Positions 54,661-63,223 of a stretch of 64,000 bases of DNA are shown in pieces (within the stretch, counting starts at the first letter, position 1; every line of letters begins with the position of its first letter). The stretch covers positions 62,001 to 126,000 of the forward strand of contig NZ_RQVN01000003.1 in the NCBI RefSeq assembly GCF_003992135.1, in the 5' to 3' direction. A program made the position numbers and the translations under genes. Source of the DNA: Veillonella sp. VA142 (GTDB lineage Bacteria; Bacillota; Negativicutes; Veillonellales; Veillonellaceae). The notes under the pieces are model-generated. The model was not told the DNA's origin. It made no database searches and saw only the letters and a list, made by a program, of their open reading frames with translations.

Positions 54661-56217
54661 ATGAGTGTGTTAACTGTAACTAATGTAACCCATGGGTTTG
54701 GGGTACGACAAATATTAGATGATGCCTCCTTCCGGTTGCTGAAAGGCGAACACGTGGGCCTAATCGGCGCCAATGGAGAAGGGAAGTCAACCTTTTTAAA
54801 TATCATTACTGGTCATTTGATGCCCGATGAAGGCAAGGTGGAATGGTCCAACCAAGTAACGGTAGGCTATTTAGATCAGCATAGCGTCCTAGAGAAAGGA
54901 ATGACTATTCGCGATGTATTGCGAGGTGCCTTTGATTCTCTCTATGGTATTGAACAACAATTACAAGACGCGTATCTAGAGATGGGCGATTGTTCTGAGG
55001 ACAGAATGAATGAGCTCATGGAGCTTACCGGCGAATGGCAAGAGATGTTGGAGCAACGTGGTTTCTATGAAATCGATGCGACTATTGAACGGACGGCGCA
55101 AGGTTTAGGCTTGATGGATATCGGCCTTGACCGGGATGTGATGGATTTGAGCGGTGGTCAACGGACGAAGGTGTTGCTCACAAAATTGTTGTTGGAGCAA
55201 CCGACAATTTTACTCTTGGACGAACCGACGAACTATTTAGACGTAGACCATATTAAATGGCTACAGAATTATTTGCAAAATTATGAAAATGCCTTTATCT
55301 TAATCTCTCATGATGTGGAGTTTTTAAATTCCGTGGTGAATGTTATTTACCATATTGAGCAAGCGCAACTTACACGATATACTGGCGATTACTACCAATT
55401 CTTGGCGGCTTACGAAGTGAAAAAGCAACAAGCCTTACGTGCTTACGAGCGGCAACAACAAGAAGTGGCAGATATGAAAGATTTCATTCAGCGTAACAAA
55501 GCTCGCGTAGCCACTCGTGGTATGGCGAACTCCAGAGCGAAGCGCTTAGAAAAAATAGAAATCTTAGAAAAACCACAAGAAAAATTAAAACCATCTTTTG
55601 GCTTTAAAGAGGGACGTACGCCGAGTCGTTTTATTATCGATGCAAAAGATTTGGTACTCGGCTATGATGAACCTTTAACTAGACCAGTGGAGGTAGTGAT
55701 TGAACGAGGTAAGAAAATTGCCATCCAAGGTGTGAATGGCTTAGGGAAAACGACCTTATTAAAAACCTTATTGGGTATGATTCCTGCTCTATCTGGAAAG
55801 ATAGAGAAAGGGGAGTTTTTACAAATTGGTTACTTTGCTCAAGAAGATAGCCGAGATAACTCTAAAACGGCCTTAGATTATATTTGGGATGCCTACCCGT
55901 CTTTAACGAACTCAGAAGTTCGTGCAGCTCTTGCTCGTTGTGGTTTGACCAATGAGCATATTACGAGTCAAATGCGCGTCTTGTCTGGTGGGGAAAATGC
56001 CAAAGTTCGTCTTTGTAAATTGATGCAAGAGTCCTATAATGTACTTGTATTGGACGAACCTACGAACCATTTAGATGTGGATGCGAAGGCTGAATTGGCA
56101 CGGGCATTGCAGGCTTTCAAAGGGACCATTGTCCTAGTTTGCCATGAACCGGAATTTTATGAATCTTGGGTGACTGATATTTGGACTATTGAAGATTGGA
56201 CGACAAAGATTATTTAG
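54661..56217 (+). CDS. ABC-F family ATPase (YkpA/YbiT type)
   Basis: A cytoplasmic ribosome-associated ATPase of the ABC-F group, without membrane segments. The 518 residues hold two nucleotide-binding domains. The first has Walker A G-A-N-G-E-G-K-S-T near 36, signature L-S-G-G-Q-R-T-K and L-L-L-D-E-P-T-N-Y-L-D. A charged linker (about 250-310, A-L-R-A-Y-E-R-Q-Q-Q-E-V) follows. The second has G-V-N-G-L-G-K-T-T, L-S-G-G-E-N-A-K and V-L-D-E-P-T-N-H-L-D. Linker and length fit the YkpA/YbiT branch, thought to act in translation quality or stress; resistance is not implied. ATG 54661 has TTTGGAG at proper distance; ATG 54655 is too close. It directly precedes the folate operon. Confidence 0.9.
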   Translation: MSVLTVTNVTHGFGVRQILDDASFRLLKGEHVGLIGANGEGKSTFLNIITGHLMPDEGKVEWSNQVTVGYLDQHSVLEKGMTIRDVLRGAFDSLYGIEQQLQDAYLEMGDCSEDRMNELMELTGEWQEMLEQRGFYEIDATIERTAQGLGLMDIGLDRDVMDLSGGQRTKVLLTKLLLEQPTILLLDEPTNYLDVDHIKWLQNYLQNYENAFILISHDVEFLNSVVNVIYHIEQAQLTRYTGDYYQFLAAYEVKKQQALRAYERQQQEVADMKDFIQRNKARVATRGMANSRAKRLEKIEILEKPQEKLKPSFGFKEGRTPSRFIIDAKDLVLGYDEPLTRPVEVVIERGKKIAIQGVNGLGKTTLLKTLLGMIPALSGKIEKGEFLQIGYFAQEDSRDNSKTALDYIWDAYPSLTNSEVRAALARCGLTNEHITSQMRVLSGGENAKVRLCKLMQESYNVLVLDEPTNHLDVDAKAELARALQAFKGTIVLVCHEPEFYESWVTDIWTIEDWTTKII

Positions 56218-56226
56218 GAGATGATT

Positions 56227-56793
56227 ATGAAAGAACAAACTCTAGACGGTGTGCACCAATTATTAGAGGGCTTGGGCATCGATCTTGAAGCGCAGGGAAT
56301 GACAGATACGCCGAAGCGTGTGGCCACGTTATTTGAAAGCTTGTTTTCTGGACGTGACAGCACGGGTAAAGAGGCGCTCGGCGATGTATACCCGACGGAA
56401 CATACGGGTCTAGTATCGGTGAACCATATTCCGTTCTATTCCATATGCGAACATCATTTGATGCCCTTCTATGGAAAGGTACACATTGTGTATCAACCAC
56501 GGGATGGCAAAGTATTTGGTTTAGGTCGTTTGAAAGCATTGGTAGATGTCTTTGCGAAACGACCGCAATTACAAGAACGATTCACCCATGATATTGCTAC
56601 ATCTTTAGTGGAAGATGGCGATGTGTTGGGCGCTATGGTGATGGTAGAAGCCACTCATTTATGTATGCTCATGAAAGGCGAAGTAGCACAAGAAACGGTG
56701 GCGAAAACCATAGTAGCCACAGGTATATTAGAGCCTATGGGGGTATTACGAGAGGAAGCGTTGGTGTTATTAGGAGGTAACGATCATGTTTAA
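56227..56793 (+). CDS. folE: GTP cyclohydrolase I
   Basis: First enzyme of folate synthesis, turning GTP into dihydroneopterin triphosphate. The 188 residues contain the zinc-site and pterin motifs: D-T-P-K-R-V-A near 29, F-Y-S-I-C-E-H-H-L-M-P-F-Y-G near 72, G-L-G-R-L-K-A-L-V-D near 98, and H-L-C-M-L-M-K-G near 143, which supplies the second zinc Cys. TAGGAG stands at the right distance from the ATG at 56227, while the ATG at 56221 touches it. It follows the ABC-F gene closely and overlaps folP by 8 bases. Confidence 0.96.
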   Translation: MKEQTLDGVHQLLEGLGIDLEAQGMTDTPKRVATLFESLFSGRDSTGKEALGDVYPTEHTGLVSVNHIPFYSICEHHLMPFYGKVHIVYQPRDGKVFGLGRLKALVDVFAKRPQLQERFTHDIATSLVEDGDVLGAMVMVEATHLCMLMKGEVAQETVAKTIVATGILEPMGVLREEALVLLGGNDHV

Positions 56794-57625
56794 GTACCGC
56801 AAGTACAATTGGCAAGATGGTAAACAATTAGAGCTAAAAGATCGCACATTGATTATGGGTATTTTGAATGGTACTCCTGATTCTTTTTCCGATGGTGGTC
56901 GTTATAATACTTCTGAAACAGCCATAGCACATGCAAAAGAAATGATACAGCAAGGGGCAGATATCCTCGACGTAGGGGTAGAATCTACACGTCCAGGGCA
57001 TACACAAATTTCTGTAGCAGAAGAAATTCAGCGCATGCAAGATATTTTATTGCCTGTCTTAGAGGTAGCAACAGTACCTGTTTCTGTAGATACGTATCGT
57101 GCAGAAACAGCTGATTTTGCCTTGTCTCATGGGGCTCATATCTTAAACGATATTTGGGGCTTAAAATATGATAAAGATATGGCGGCAGTAGCGGCAAAAT
57201 ATGATGTGCCAGTGATTATTATGCACAATCAAAACACCACAGAATATGATGATATTATCGACGATATGAAAGCATTCTTTTTCTCATCTGTGGACTTAGC
57301 CTTGAAAGAAGGTGTAAAACCGCAAAATATATGGCTTGACCCAGGCATTGGCATTAGCTTTGGCAAAGATTATGCCCAAAATGTAGAAGTGATCCAACGG
57401 TTGGGTGAGATTACTGTCTATGAATATCCTGTGTTATTAGCGCCTAGTCGTAAGGGTTTTATCGGTACGATTTTAAATGACCTGCCAGCAGAAGAGCGGG
57501 ATGAAGGAACGGTAGCGACTTGTATTACGGGCATGATTCAAGGTGTTGACATGGTGCGTGTACACAATGTAGAAATGCATAAACGAGCTATCACGGTGGC
57601 AGATGTGCTATTACGAGGTGAGTAA
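56786..57625 (+). CDS. folP: Dihydropteroate synthase
   Basis: Condenses hydroxymethyl-dihydropterin pyrophosphate with p-aminobenzoate; the target of sulfonamides. The 279-residue barrel enzyme has M-G-I-L-N-G-T-P-D-S-F-S-D-G-G near residue 25 (the usual Asn-Val/Leu-Thr-Pro-Asp-Ser-Phe loop, here N-G-T), D-V-G-V-E-S-T-R-P-G near 61, V-S-V-D-T-Y near 98, L-D-P-G-I-G-I-S-F-G-K near 190, and S-R-K-G-F near 221. It overlaps folE by 8 bases and folB by one base. The replacement of the usual V/I before T in the N-x-T-P loop by G is a small variation. Confidence 0.95.
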   Translation: MFKYRKYNWQDGKQLELKDRTLIMGILNGTPDSFSDGGRYNTSETAIAHAKEMIQQGADILDVGVESTRPGHTQISVAEEIQRMQDILLPVLEVATVPVSVDTYRAETADFALSHGAHILNDIWGLKYDKDMAAVAAKYDVPVIIMHNQNTTEYDDIIDDMKAFFFSSVDLALKEGVKPQNIWLDPGIGISFGKDYAQNVEVIQRLGEITVYEYPVLLAPSRKGFIGTILNDLPAEERDEGTVATCITGMIQGVDMVRVHNVEMHKRAITVADVLLRGE

Positions 57626-57987
57626 TGGACAGAATTAACTTGCAAAACATGGCATTTTACGGTTACCATGGCAATCTACCTAGTGAAAATGAATTGGGTC
57701 AACGCTTCTTTGTGGATATTTCTATGGCATTAGATGTATCGGTAGCAGGTCAGTCAGATCAATTAGAAGATTCTATTAACTACGTAGATATCTATGAACG
57801 CACGAAAGCTATCGTGGAAGGAAAGCCTCATCGTTTGATTGAACGGGTGGGAACTTTAATAGTGGAATCCATTTGGGGACACTATGAAGGGTTACAGGGA
57901 CTTTCTGTGACAGTTCGTAAGCCAGAGGCTCCCATCCCAGGGGTGCTGGACTACGTAGAAGTAGTGATTACGCGAGGTCAACTATAA
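57625..57987 (+). CDS. folB: Dihydroneopterin aldolase
   Basis: Cleaves dihydroneopterin to hydroxymethyl-dihydropterin and glycolaldehyde. The 120 residues match the family: N-M-A-F-Y-G-Y-H-G near 7, E-N-E-L-G-Q-R-F-F-V-D near 20 with the conserved Glu, and D-S-I-N-Y near 48. The C-terminal V-R-K-P-E-A-P-I-P-G near 97 holds the catalytic Lys. One base overlaps with folP and one with folK, indicating tightly coupled translation. Confidence 0.95.
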   Translation: MDRINLQNMAFYGYHGNLPSENELGQRFFVDISMALDVSVAGQSDQLEDSINYVDIYERTKAIVEGKPHRLIERVGTLIVESIWGHYEGLQGLSVTVRKPEAPIPGVLDYVEVVITRGQL

Positions 57988-58466
57988 TGTATACCTATTA
58001 TATTGGAATCGGATCTAATCTCGGTGACCGGGAAGGGTATTTAGCGTTCGCTGTATCAGAATTGACGAACATAGACGGGGTTTGTAGTGTCAACCATTCT
58101 AGTTGGATTGAGACCCCTCCATGGGGCCCCGTAGAGCAAGGGCCATTTTTAAATGGTATTTTAAAAGTGGAATCTACCCTAGAACCTCTCGTTATGTTAG
58201 ATACGATATTACATATTGAGCGATTAGCAGGTAGACAGCGAGAGATTCACTGGGGACCTAGAACGTTGGATTTAGATATTGTTTGGGTAGAAGATGAAGC
58301 GGGCCAATGCGTGCGTGTGGAAATCTCTAATTTAGTGGTGCCACATCCATACTTTTGGGAACGCCAATTTGTGTTGGAGCCACTACAAGAGGTATATCCA
58401 ACGTTCACCTATGAAGGCGTTTCTATTGCTAGTCGCCTTGAAAAGTTCCGAGAATTGGAGTCTTAA
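57987..58466 (+). CDS. folK: Hydroxymethyl-dihydropterin pyrophosphokinase
   Basis: Transfers pyrophosphate from ATP to hydroxymethyl-dihydropterin, giving the substrate of FolP. The 159-residue protein shows I-G-I-G-S-N-L-G-D-R-E near residue 6, P-F-L-N-G near 53, and the signature W-G-P-R-T-L-D-L-D-I near 91 with its two magnesium-binding Asp. H-P-Y-F-W-E-R-Q-F-V-L-E-P-L near 124 follows. It is the last gene of folE-folP-folB-folK; no terminator was seen directly behind it, so some transcripts may continue rightwards. Confidence 0.95.
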   Translation: MYTYYIGIGSNLGDREGYLAFAVSELTNIDGVCSVNHSSWIETPPWGPVEQGPFLNGILKVESTLEPLVMLDTILHIERLAGRQREIHWGPRTLDLDIVWVEDEAGQCVRVEISNLVVPHPYFWERQFVLEPLQEVYPTFTYEGVSIASRLEKFRELES

Positions 58467-58567
58467 CAGTCATTACACATAGCCTATCTTAGTTGCAGCT
58501 GCCTGTTGTTATTACTATAACAGTATATCTGCAGTATAAAATAGGAGTAGATAAAGGAGCATACTAT

Positions 58568-59512
58568 ATGGGTTCTTTTTTTAGAAAAGGATGGGTAAAA
58601 TTCATTCTTCTTATGTTTATATTTACGGCTATCACAGCACCTATTGTAGTGCTATTTGGGCCTTTTGATAACATTAAACGTACTGTTGTAGGGGCTGTGT
58701 TGCGGTCTCGCCATCCGCATTATATTACATGGCTCTATACACCTGAGGAAATTCAGAAAATTGTAGGCACTGTAGGTACAGGTGAAAACCAAGAATTATT
58801 TAAGTTTGATGTGAAAGAAGATACATCCTTGAATTTACGCAAAATTGAATCCAATCGGTATATGGGCTTTTTACTAGAAATCCCAGATCCTCGTCGTATT
58901 CAAGTGGCTACAGCGCCACAGCTGAATGAAAAAGGAGAAACCACTAGTAACATTGCGCGCCTTAACGGAGCAGTAGCGGCTATCAATGGCGGTGGTTTCC
59001 ATGATCCAAATGGAACCGGTACAGGTCGTTCTCCATATGGGTTTATTTTGCATGATGGTGAATATGTAATCGGCAAAGACGTAGGACCTGATGAAGATGT
59101 AGATTTCATCGGTTTTACAAAGTCAGGTAACTTGATTGCCGGCACCTATAACAAACGGGAATTGAAAGAAATGGGCGCCAAAGAAGGTTTAACCTTTGGA
59201 CCGCCTCTTATCGTGAACGGTAAGAAGATGATCACCGATGGTGATGGCGGTTGGGGCATTGGACCTAGAACAGCCATTGCCCAAAAGAAAGATGGTACGG
59301 TCCTATTCTTAGTCATCGATGGTCGTCAAGCCTATTCTGCTGGGGCTACTTTGCGTGATGTGCAAGATATTTTATATCAAGAAGGCGCTGTCATTGCAGC
59401 TAACTTAGATGGTGGTTCTAGTACTACATTGTATTATAATGGTAAAACTGTGAACAAACCTGCAGATTTGTTAGGGGAACGTATGATTCCTACTGTATTT
59501 ATCGTAAAATAG
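58568..59512 (+). CDS. Phosphodiester glycosidase family protein (NAGPA domain)
   Basis: A 314-residue exported or membrane-anchored protein. One hydrophobic segment lies near residues 10-30 (F-I-L-L-M-F-I-F-T-A-I-T-A-P-I-V-V). The rest is a NAGPA/DUF2233 domain: A-I-N-G-G-G-F-H-D-P-N-G near 142, Y-G-F-I-L-H-D-G-E near 160, G-P-R-T-A-I-A near 234, V-I-D-G-R near 252, and N-L-D-G-G-S-S-T-T-L near 284. Relatives remove sugar phosphodiesters or act in exopolysaccharide and cell-wall modification; the substrate here is unknown. AAAGGAGCATACTAT precedes the ATG at 58568, which is preferred to an upstream ATG at 58493. The next unknown gene follows after 8 bases. Confidence 0.85.
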   Translation: MGSFFRKGWVKFILLMFIFTAITAPIVVLFGPFDNIKRTVVGAVLRSRHPHYITWLYTPEEIQKIVGTVGTGENQELFKFDVKEDTSLNLRKIESNRYMGFLLEIPDPRRIQVATAPQLNEKGETTSNIARLNGAVAAINGGGFHDPNGTGTGRSPYGFILHDGEYVIGKDVGPDEDVDFIGFTKSGNLIAGTYNKRELKEMGAKEGLTFGPPLIVNGKKMITDGDGGWGIGPRTAIAQKKDGTVLFLVIDGRQAYSAGATLRDVQDILYQEGAVIAANLDGGSSTTLYYNGKTVNKPADLLGERMIPTVFIVK

Positions 59513-59520
59513 GAGAGTCT

Positions 59521-60423
59521 ATGAATACCTTTGGAAAAGTAACCACAGCCTTTTTGCTGGGCTTAGTATTACAAGGTGGGGTCTATTATTATTTAGACCA
59601 AGTATACTTAGCGCCTACCACGAACTTTCAGGTCACCAATGGGGAAGAAGTAGATAAGAATTTTCCTGATGTAAAAGAAGGGACTCGCTATTATTCCCAC
59701 GACCATAAATACATGGCAGTGGTGGAACAGAATCGGGTAGATATTTATACGGCTGGCAAAGAAGCACCGGTGACACTAGATTTAAAAGAGCGAGAAGTAT
59801 CTTATTTTGAATGGATGTCAGATCGTAACTTAGCCATCGTTGGGTTATTTGGTGGTAAACACAATGATGTGGTGTTAGCTCGTATTGATCCAGAAGCACC
59901 AGATCATGAAATTGATACGACTATTAATTCTGTGCCTAACGGAGCGCGCATTACGGATGTAGCCTATTCAGCAGCCACGAATGTAGTCTATATGAAAGTT
60001 CGTGTAGGAGATGGTGCATACCGCGTATACCGTACGGATGCGAACTATGATACTCGCCGGGTGTATATGCAAGCATCCGATATTGGACGCATCGGTATGT
60101 TCTACAATGAAGATCGCTTTTTCTATGACAATGTACGTACTGGCGATGTATTCATGTTCAATGGTACAGAAGGTGGCTGGCGTGCCATCAATCCTCCAGG
60201 CAAATTCCGCCTAATTGGCGTGACTCAGGGACAATTGATTTACATTGTAAAAGTAGATGATAAAAATCGTGCTTTAGAAGCCTATGAAGGTAAATTGGGG
60301 GTTGGATTCAATAAAGTTTACACCTATAGCAATCCAACTGAATTGACAGAAATTACGGTAGATTCTATTCTGAAAGACAAGGAATCTGCTAAAGATAGTA
60401 CTCCTACAGAAAAAAAGAAGTAA
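59521..60423 (+). CDS. Unknown membrane-anchored extracytoplasmic protein
   Basis: Not recognised. The 300-residue product has one N-terminal hydrophobic segment (about 7-24, V-T-T-A-F-L-L-G-L-V-L-Q-G-G-V-Y-Y). The rest is beta-rich with repeated strands such as Y-M-A-V-V-E-Q-N-R-V-D-I-Y, L-A-I-V-G-L-F-G-G-K and V-V-Y-M-K-V-R-V-G-D-G-A-Y-R-V-Y. The pattern suggests a beta-propeller-like fold. The C-terminus is lysine-rich (T-P-T-E-K-K-K). It follows the phosphodiester glycosidase after 8 bases (RBS AGGAG) and is probably co-transcribed, so a shared envelope function is plausible but unproven. Confidence 0.75.
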   Translation: MNTFGKVTTAFLLGLVLQGGVYYYLDQVYLAPTTNFQVTNGEEVDKNFPDVKEGTRYYSHDHKYMAVVEQNRVDIYTAGKEAPVTLDLKEREVSYFEWMSDRNLAIVGLFGGKHNDVVLARIDPEAPDHEIDTTINSVPNGARITDVAYSAATNVVYMKVRVGDGAYRVYRTDANYDTRRVYMQASDIGRIGMFYNEDRFFYDNVRTGDVFMFNGTEGGWRAINPPGKFRLIGVTQGQLIYIVKVDDKNRALEAYEGKLGVGFNKVYTYSNPTELTEITVDSILKDKESAKDSTPTEKKK

Positions 60424-60542
60424 AAATATAGAAAAATTTTATAACTTGCAGTAATATAATTCACTGTATTTTGTAAAAAGCTATAACAATTAGTCATAAT
60501 AGAAACAAATTTGTGGCGCATATGGAAGGGAGGAATGGAAAT

Positions 60543-60863
60543 ATGGCAAAGTTTAAAATCCAAAAAGGATTAAGCGACGCAGATATGATGAAAGGCTTTG
60601 TGGAAACAGAAACATTTGAGACGGCCCTGTTGAAAGATGATGCAAAGGTAGCTAACAAAGTAGTAGGAAAGCCGAAAGAACAAAAAACGGAAGATGGTTT
60701 TTACCAAGAGTTTTTAACAGAGCGGATTAAAACAGAAATTGGTAAGCTGTTACTAGCGATAAAAATGGATTATTTCAAAGATGACGTAAAGGATTTTTCT
60801 ATTCAGGTTAAGCGTAATGGCAACCATATTGTATTAGAAACAGCGCCTAAAAAAGTAAAGTAA
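60543..60863 (+). CDS. Unknown small cytoplasmic protein
   Basis: Not recognised. The 106-residue lysine-rich product has no signal or membrane segment. It starts M-A-K-F-K-I-Q-K-G-L-S-D-A-D-M-M-K-G-F and ends I-V-L-E-T-A-P-K-K-V-K. The ATG at 60543 is preceded by GGAAGGGAGGAATGG; an ATG at 60513 is less well placed. A hairpin (CATGCAT-TGATA-ATGCAT, about 60869-60886) follows the stop without a T run. Confidence 0.7.
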   Translation: MAKFKIQKGLSDADMMKGFVETETFETALLKDDAKVANKVVGKPKEQKTEDGFYQEFLTERIKTEIGKLLLAIKMDYFKDDVKDFSIQVKRNGNHIVLETAPKKVK

Positions 60864-60978
60864 ACCTCATGCATTGATAATGCATAGGGTACTACAAATA
60901 CTGAAACCCCTCTAATCTAATGGAAATATATGGTAGTACATCGATAAAATTCATATGACTAAAAAGCATGTCATTTGG

Positions 60979-61007
60979 TTGACAAATATCACGTTTAGTA
61001 GTCTAAT
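60979..61007 (+). promoter_or_regulatory. Promoter of the carboxyltransferase gene
   Basis: TTGACA (60979-60984) and TCTAAT (61002-61007) are 17 bases apart. It gives a leader of about 105 bases. Confidence 0.65.
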
Positions 61008-61021
61008 ATAGTTATGTACAT

Positions 61022-61098
61022 TATACATGAGATAACTGTTACTCATGTATTTAATAATTCCCCTTCTATCAGGTGGTAGAGTCTTGATAGAGAAGGGT
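61022..61098 (+). promoter_or_regulatory. Two-hairpin leader of the carboxyltransferase gene
   Basis: The first hairpin is ATACATGAG-TAAC / GTTA-CTCATGTAT (61022-61050). The second is CCCTTCTATCA / TGATAGAGAAGGG (about 61051-61098), which ends 10 bases before the GAAGGAGAAGG ribosome site. No known riboswitch was recognised; a role in RNA stability or translation control is possible. Confidence 0.45.
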
Positions 61099-61118
61099 CA
61101 ATGTGAAGGAGAAGGATT

Positions 61119-62525
61119 ATGAGTGCAAAAAGAGTAAGATTAGTAGAAACAGTTCTTCGTGATGGTCATCAATCCATTTTGGCAACACGTATGCGTATGA
61201 AACATATGCTTCCAGCATTACAACAATTGGATGAGATTGGTTATGATGCTTTGGAATGCTGGGGTGGTGCTACATTCGATAGCTGTATCCGTTTCTTAGA
61301 CGAAAACCCATGGGAACGTCTTCGTACATTAAAAGCAAATTTGAAAAACACACCATTGCAAATGTTACTTCGTGGTCAAAACTTATTAGGCTACAAACAT
61401 TATGCTGATGATGTAGTTGAAGCATTCGTTCGTAAAGCTAAAGAAAATGGTATGGATCGCATCCGTATTTTCGACGCATTGAATGACCCTCGTAACATGC
61501 GTGCTGCTATCGAAGCTGGTAACAAAGCAGGCGTTCATGTACAAGGTACTATGGTTTACACAATCAGCCCTGTACACACTAACGAAAGCTTCGTAAAAGT
61601 AGCTCGTGAATTAAAAGAAATGGGTATCGATTCCCTTTGCATCAAAGATATGTCTGGATTGTTAGCTCCATACGATGCAGAATCCTTAGTAAAAGACTTA
61701 CGCAAAGAATTTGGCGAAAAATTCGATATCGACTTACACAGCCATTTCACTTGCGGTTTAGCATCTGCTACATACCTAAAAGCAGTAGAAGCTGGTGTTG
61801 ATATCATCGACACTGCATTGAGCCCATTCGGTCATGCAACAAGCCAACCAGCTACTGAATCTATTGTTGAAATCTTTAGAAACACTCCATACGATACTGG
61901 TTTAGATCTTGCTAAAATGCGTGAATTAGCTACATACTTCCGTGGCGTTCGTAAAGAAATCGCTGATGAATTTGGCTTAACTCCAGCTCATGAAGTATTG
62001 CCAGAAGTTCGTCATTACCAAATCCCTGGCGGTATGTTGTCTAATACTCAAAACCAATTGAAAGAAATGGGTATGGCTGATAAATTCTTCGACGTAATGG
62101 ATGAAATGCCACGTGTTCGTGAAGATCTTGGCTTCCCTCCATTGGTAACTCCAACATCTCAAATCGTTGGTACAATGGCTATGATGAACGTGTTGTTCCA
62201 ATCCCAAGGATTGCCTCGTTACAACACTACACCAGCTGAAGTAAAAGACTTAGTTCGTGGTAAATACGGTCAACTTCCAGCAGCTGTAAAACCAGAAATT
62301 AAAGAATTAATCATTGGTGACGAAACTCCTATTACTCATCGCCCAGCTGATGACGTAGCTCCAGAAATGGAAAAAATGCGTGCTGATCTTGAAGCTAAAG
62401 GTTTCACTGGCGTAACAGAAGAAGATGTATTAACATACGCTATGTTCCCAGAAGTAGCACTTCAATACTTCGAAAAACATGCAACACCTGTAACTCAAAA
62501 AGTATTGAACTACAAAGGTGAATAA
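61119..62525 (+). CDS. Biotin-dependent carboxyltransferase (OadA / PycB / transcarboxylase 5S type), no biotin domain
   Basis: Moves a carboxyl group between carboxybiotin and pyruvate/oxaloacetate. The 468 residues cover the barrel and the C-terminal helical part of the family: V-E-T-V-L-R-D-G-H-Q-S-I-L-A-T-R-M near residue 8, R-I-F-D-A-L-N-D near 114, C-I-K-D-M-S-G near 173 with the lysine expected to be carbamylated, and D-I-D-L-H-S-H near 197 with the metal-binding His pair. It ends at Y-K-G-E without the Ala/Pro linker and M-K-M biotin site of full-length OadA/PycB (about 600 residues). The biotin carrier must be a separate protein, as in transcarboxylase 5S. The codon usage (many GCT, CGT) suggests high expression. 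Confidence 0.88.
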   Translation: MSAKRVRLVETVLRDGHQSILATRMRMKHMLPALQQLDEIGYDALECWGGATFDSCIRFLDENPWERLRTLKANLKNTPLQMLLRGQNLLGYKHYADDVVEAFVRKAKENGMDRIRIFDALNDPRNMRAAIEAGNKAGVHVQGTMVYTISPVHTNESFVKVARELKEMGIDSLCIKDMSGLLAPYDAESLVKDLRKEFGEKFDIDLHSHFTCGLASATYLKAVEAGVDIIDTALSPFGHATSQPATESIVEIFRNTPYDTGLDLAKMRELATYFRGVRKEIADEFGLTPAHEVLPEVRHYQIPGGMLSNTQNQLKEMGMADKFFDVMDEMPRVREDLGFPPLVTPTSQIVGTMAMMNVLFQSQGLPRYNTTPAEVKDLVRGKYGQLPAAVKPEIKELIIGDETPITHRPADDVAPEMEKMRADLEAKGFTGVTEEDVLTYAMFPEVALQYFEKHATPVTQKVLNYKGE

Positions 62526-62549
62526 TTAATCCTTACATTCACATATAAA

Positions 62550-62577
62550 GAGCGACCTCCTTTGGGGGTCGCTTTTT
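62550..62577 (+). terminator. Terminator after the carboxyltransferase gene
   Basis: A stem AGCGACCTCC / GGGGGTCGCT with loop TTT, followed by five T. Confidence 0.9.
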
Positions 62578-62727
62578 AGTGCATGTATTTTGTGAGTGTG
62601 TGGTTCGTTATGGTTCTTTGATATAAGATTAGGAGTAGTCTATCAACTCATTTTGTCCTACAACCCAGAGATTACACTTGTATGAGTGGAGTCACCATGT
62701 AGCATAGAGCCGTTATTGTGAATGAGG

Positions 62728-62758
62728 TTTACACGGAACTGTGGAGATATGCTATAAT
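62728..62758 (+). promoter_or_regulatory. Promoter of the FtsB-like gene
   Basis: An extended -10, TGCTATAAT (TATAAT at 62753-62758), follows TTTACA (62728-62733) with a 19-base spacer. Confidence 0.55.
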
Positions 62759-62825
62759 ACAAGTGTATATAAAACTAGACTAAAGATTAGATAAACGTTG
62801 TAGATAGAAATCGGGAGTGAAGACC

Positions 62826-63125
62826 ATGGAGAAGGGTACTAAAAGACCGAGACGGCCTGTTAGGGCTAAGGCGAGTGGTATTTGGAAAAAGGTGCGCTAT
62901 GGTGTATTCATCTTGTTTGCAATTGTATTAGCGCAGCAAGTGTATACGATTTATAGTTTGCATCAAGAAAAACAGCAGTTAGAACAACAATTACAGGAAC
63001 TGAAAAAGGAAAATGAAAATTTATCAGAGCAAAAGAAATTATTAGAAGATGATAAACATATCGAGGGTGTAGCACGGGAAGAACTAGGTCTTGTGAAACC
63101 AGGGGAAGTTCCCTATGTTCGATAA
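62826..63125 (+). CDS. Septum formation initiator family protein (FtsB/DivIC-like)
   Basis: A small bitopic cell-division protein of 99 residues. A basic N-terminus (K-R-P-R-R-P-V-R-A-K) is followed by one membrane segment (about 26-42, Y-G-V-F-I-L-F-A-I-V-L-A). A coiled coil rich in L, E, Q and K (about 45-77, L-E-Q-Q-L-Q-E-L-K-K-E-N) comes next, and the typical ending is A-R-E-E-L-G-L-V-K-P-G-E near residue 85. This matches FtsB/DivIC, which bridge the early and late divisome. The ATG at 62826 is preferred over a GTG three codons earlier because of its spacing to GGGAG. A terminator separates it from the next gene. Confidence 0.88.
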   Translation: MEKGTKRPRRPVRAKASGIWKKVRYGVFILFAIVLAQQVYTIYSLHQEKQQLEQQLQELKKENENLSEQKKLLEDDKHIEGVAREELGLVKPGEVPYVR

Positions 63126-63128
63126 GGG

Positions 63129-63157
63129 AAAGTGATACAAAAGTATCACTTTTTTTG
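63129..63157 (+). terminator. Terminator after the FtsB-like gene
   Basis: A perfect 10-bp stem AAAGTGATAC / GTATCACTTT with loop AAAA, followed by T residues. Confidence 0.9.
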
Positions 63158-63223
63158 TGCGTACTATAGAGGAACTGAGGATAAAGGTTTGTGTAATCAT
63201 GGATAGAAAGTTGAGTGATATAG

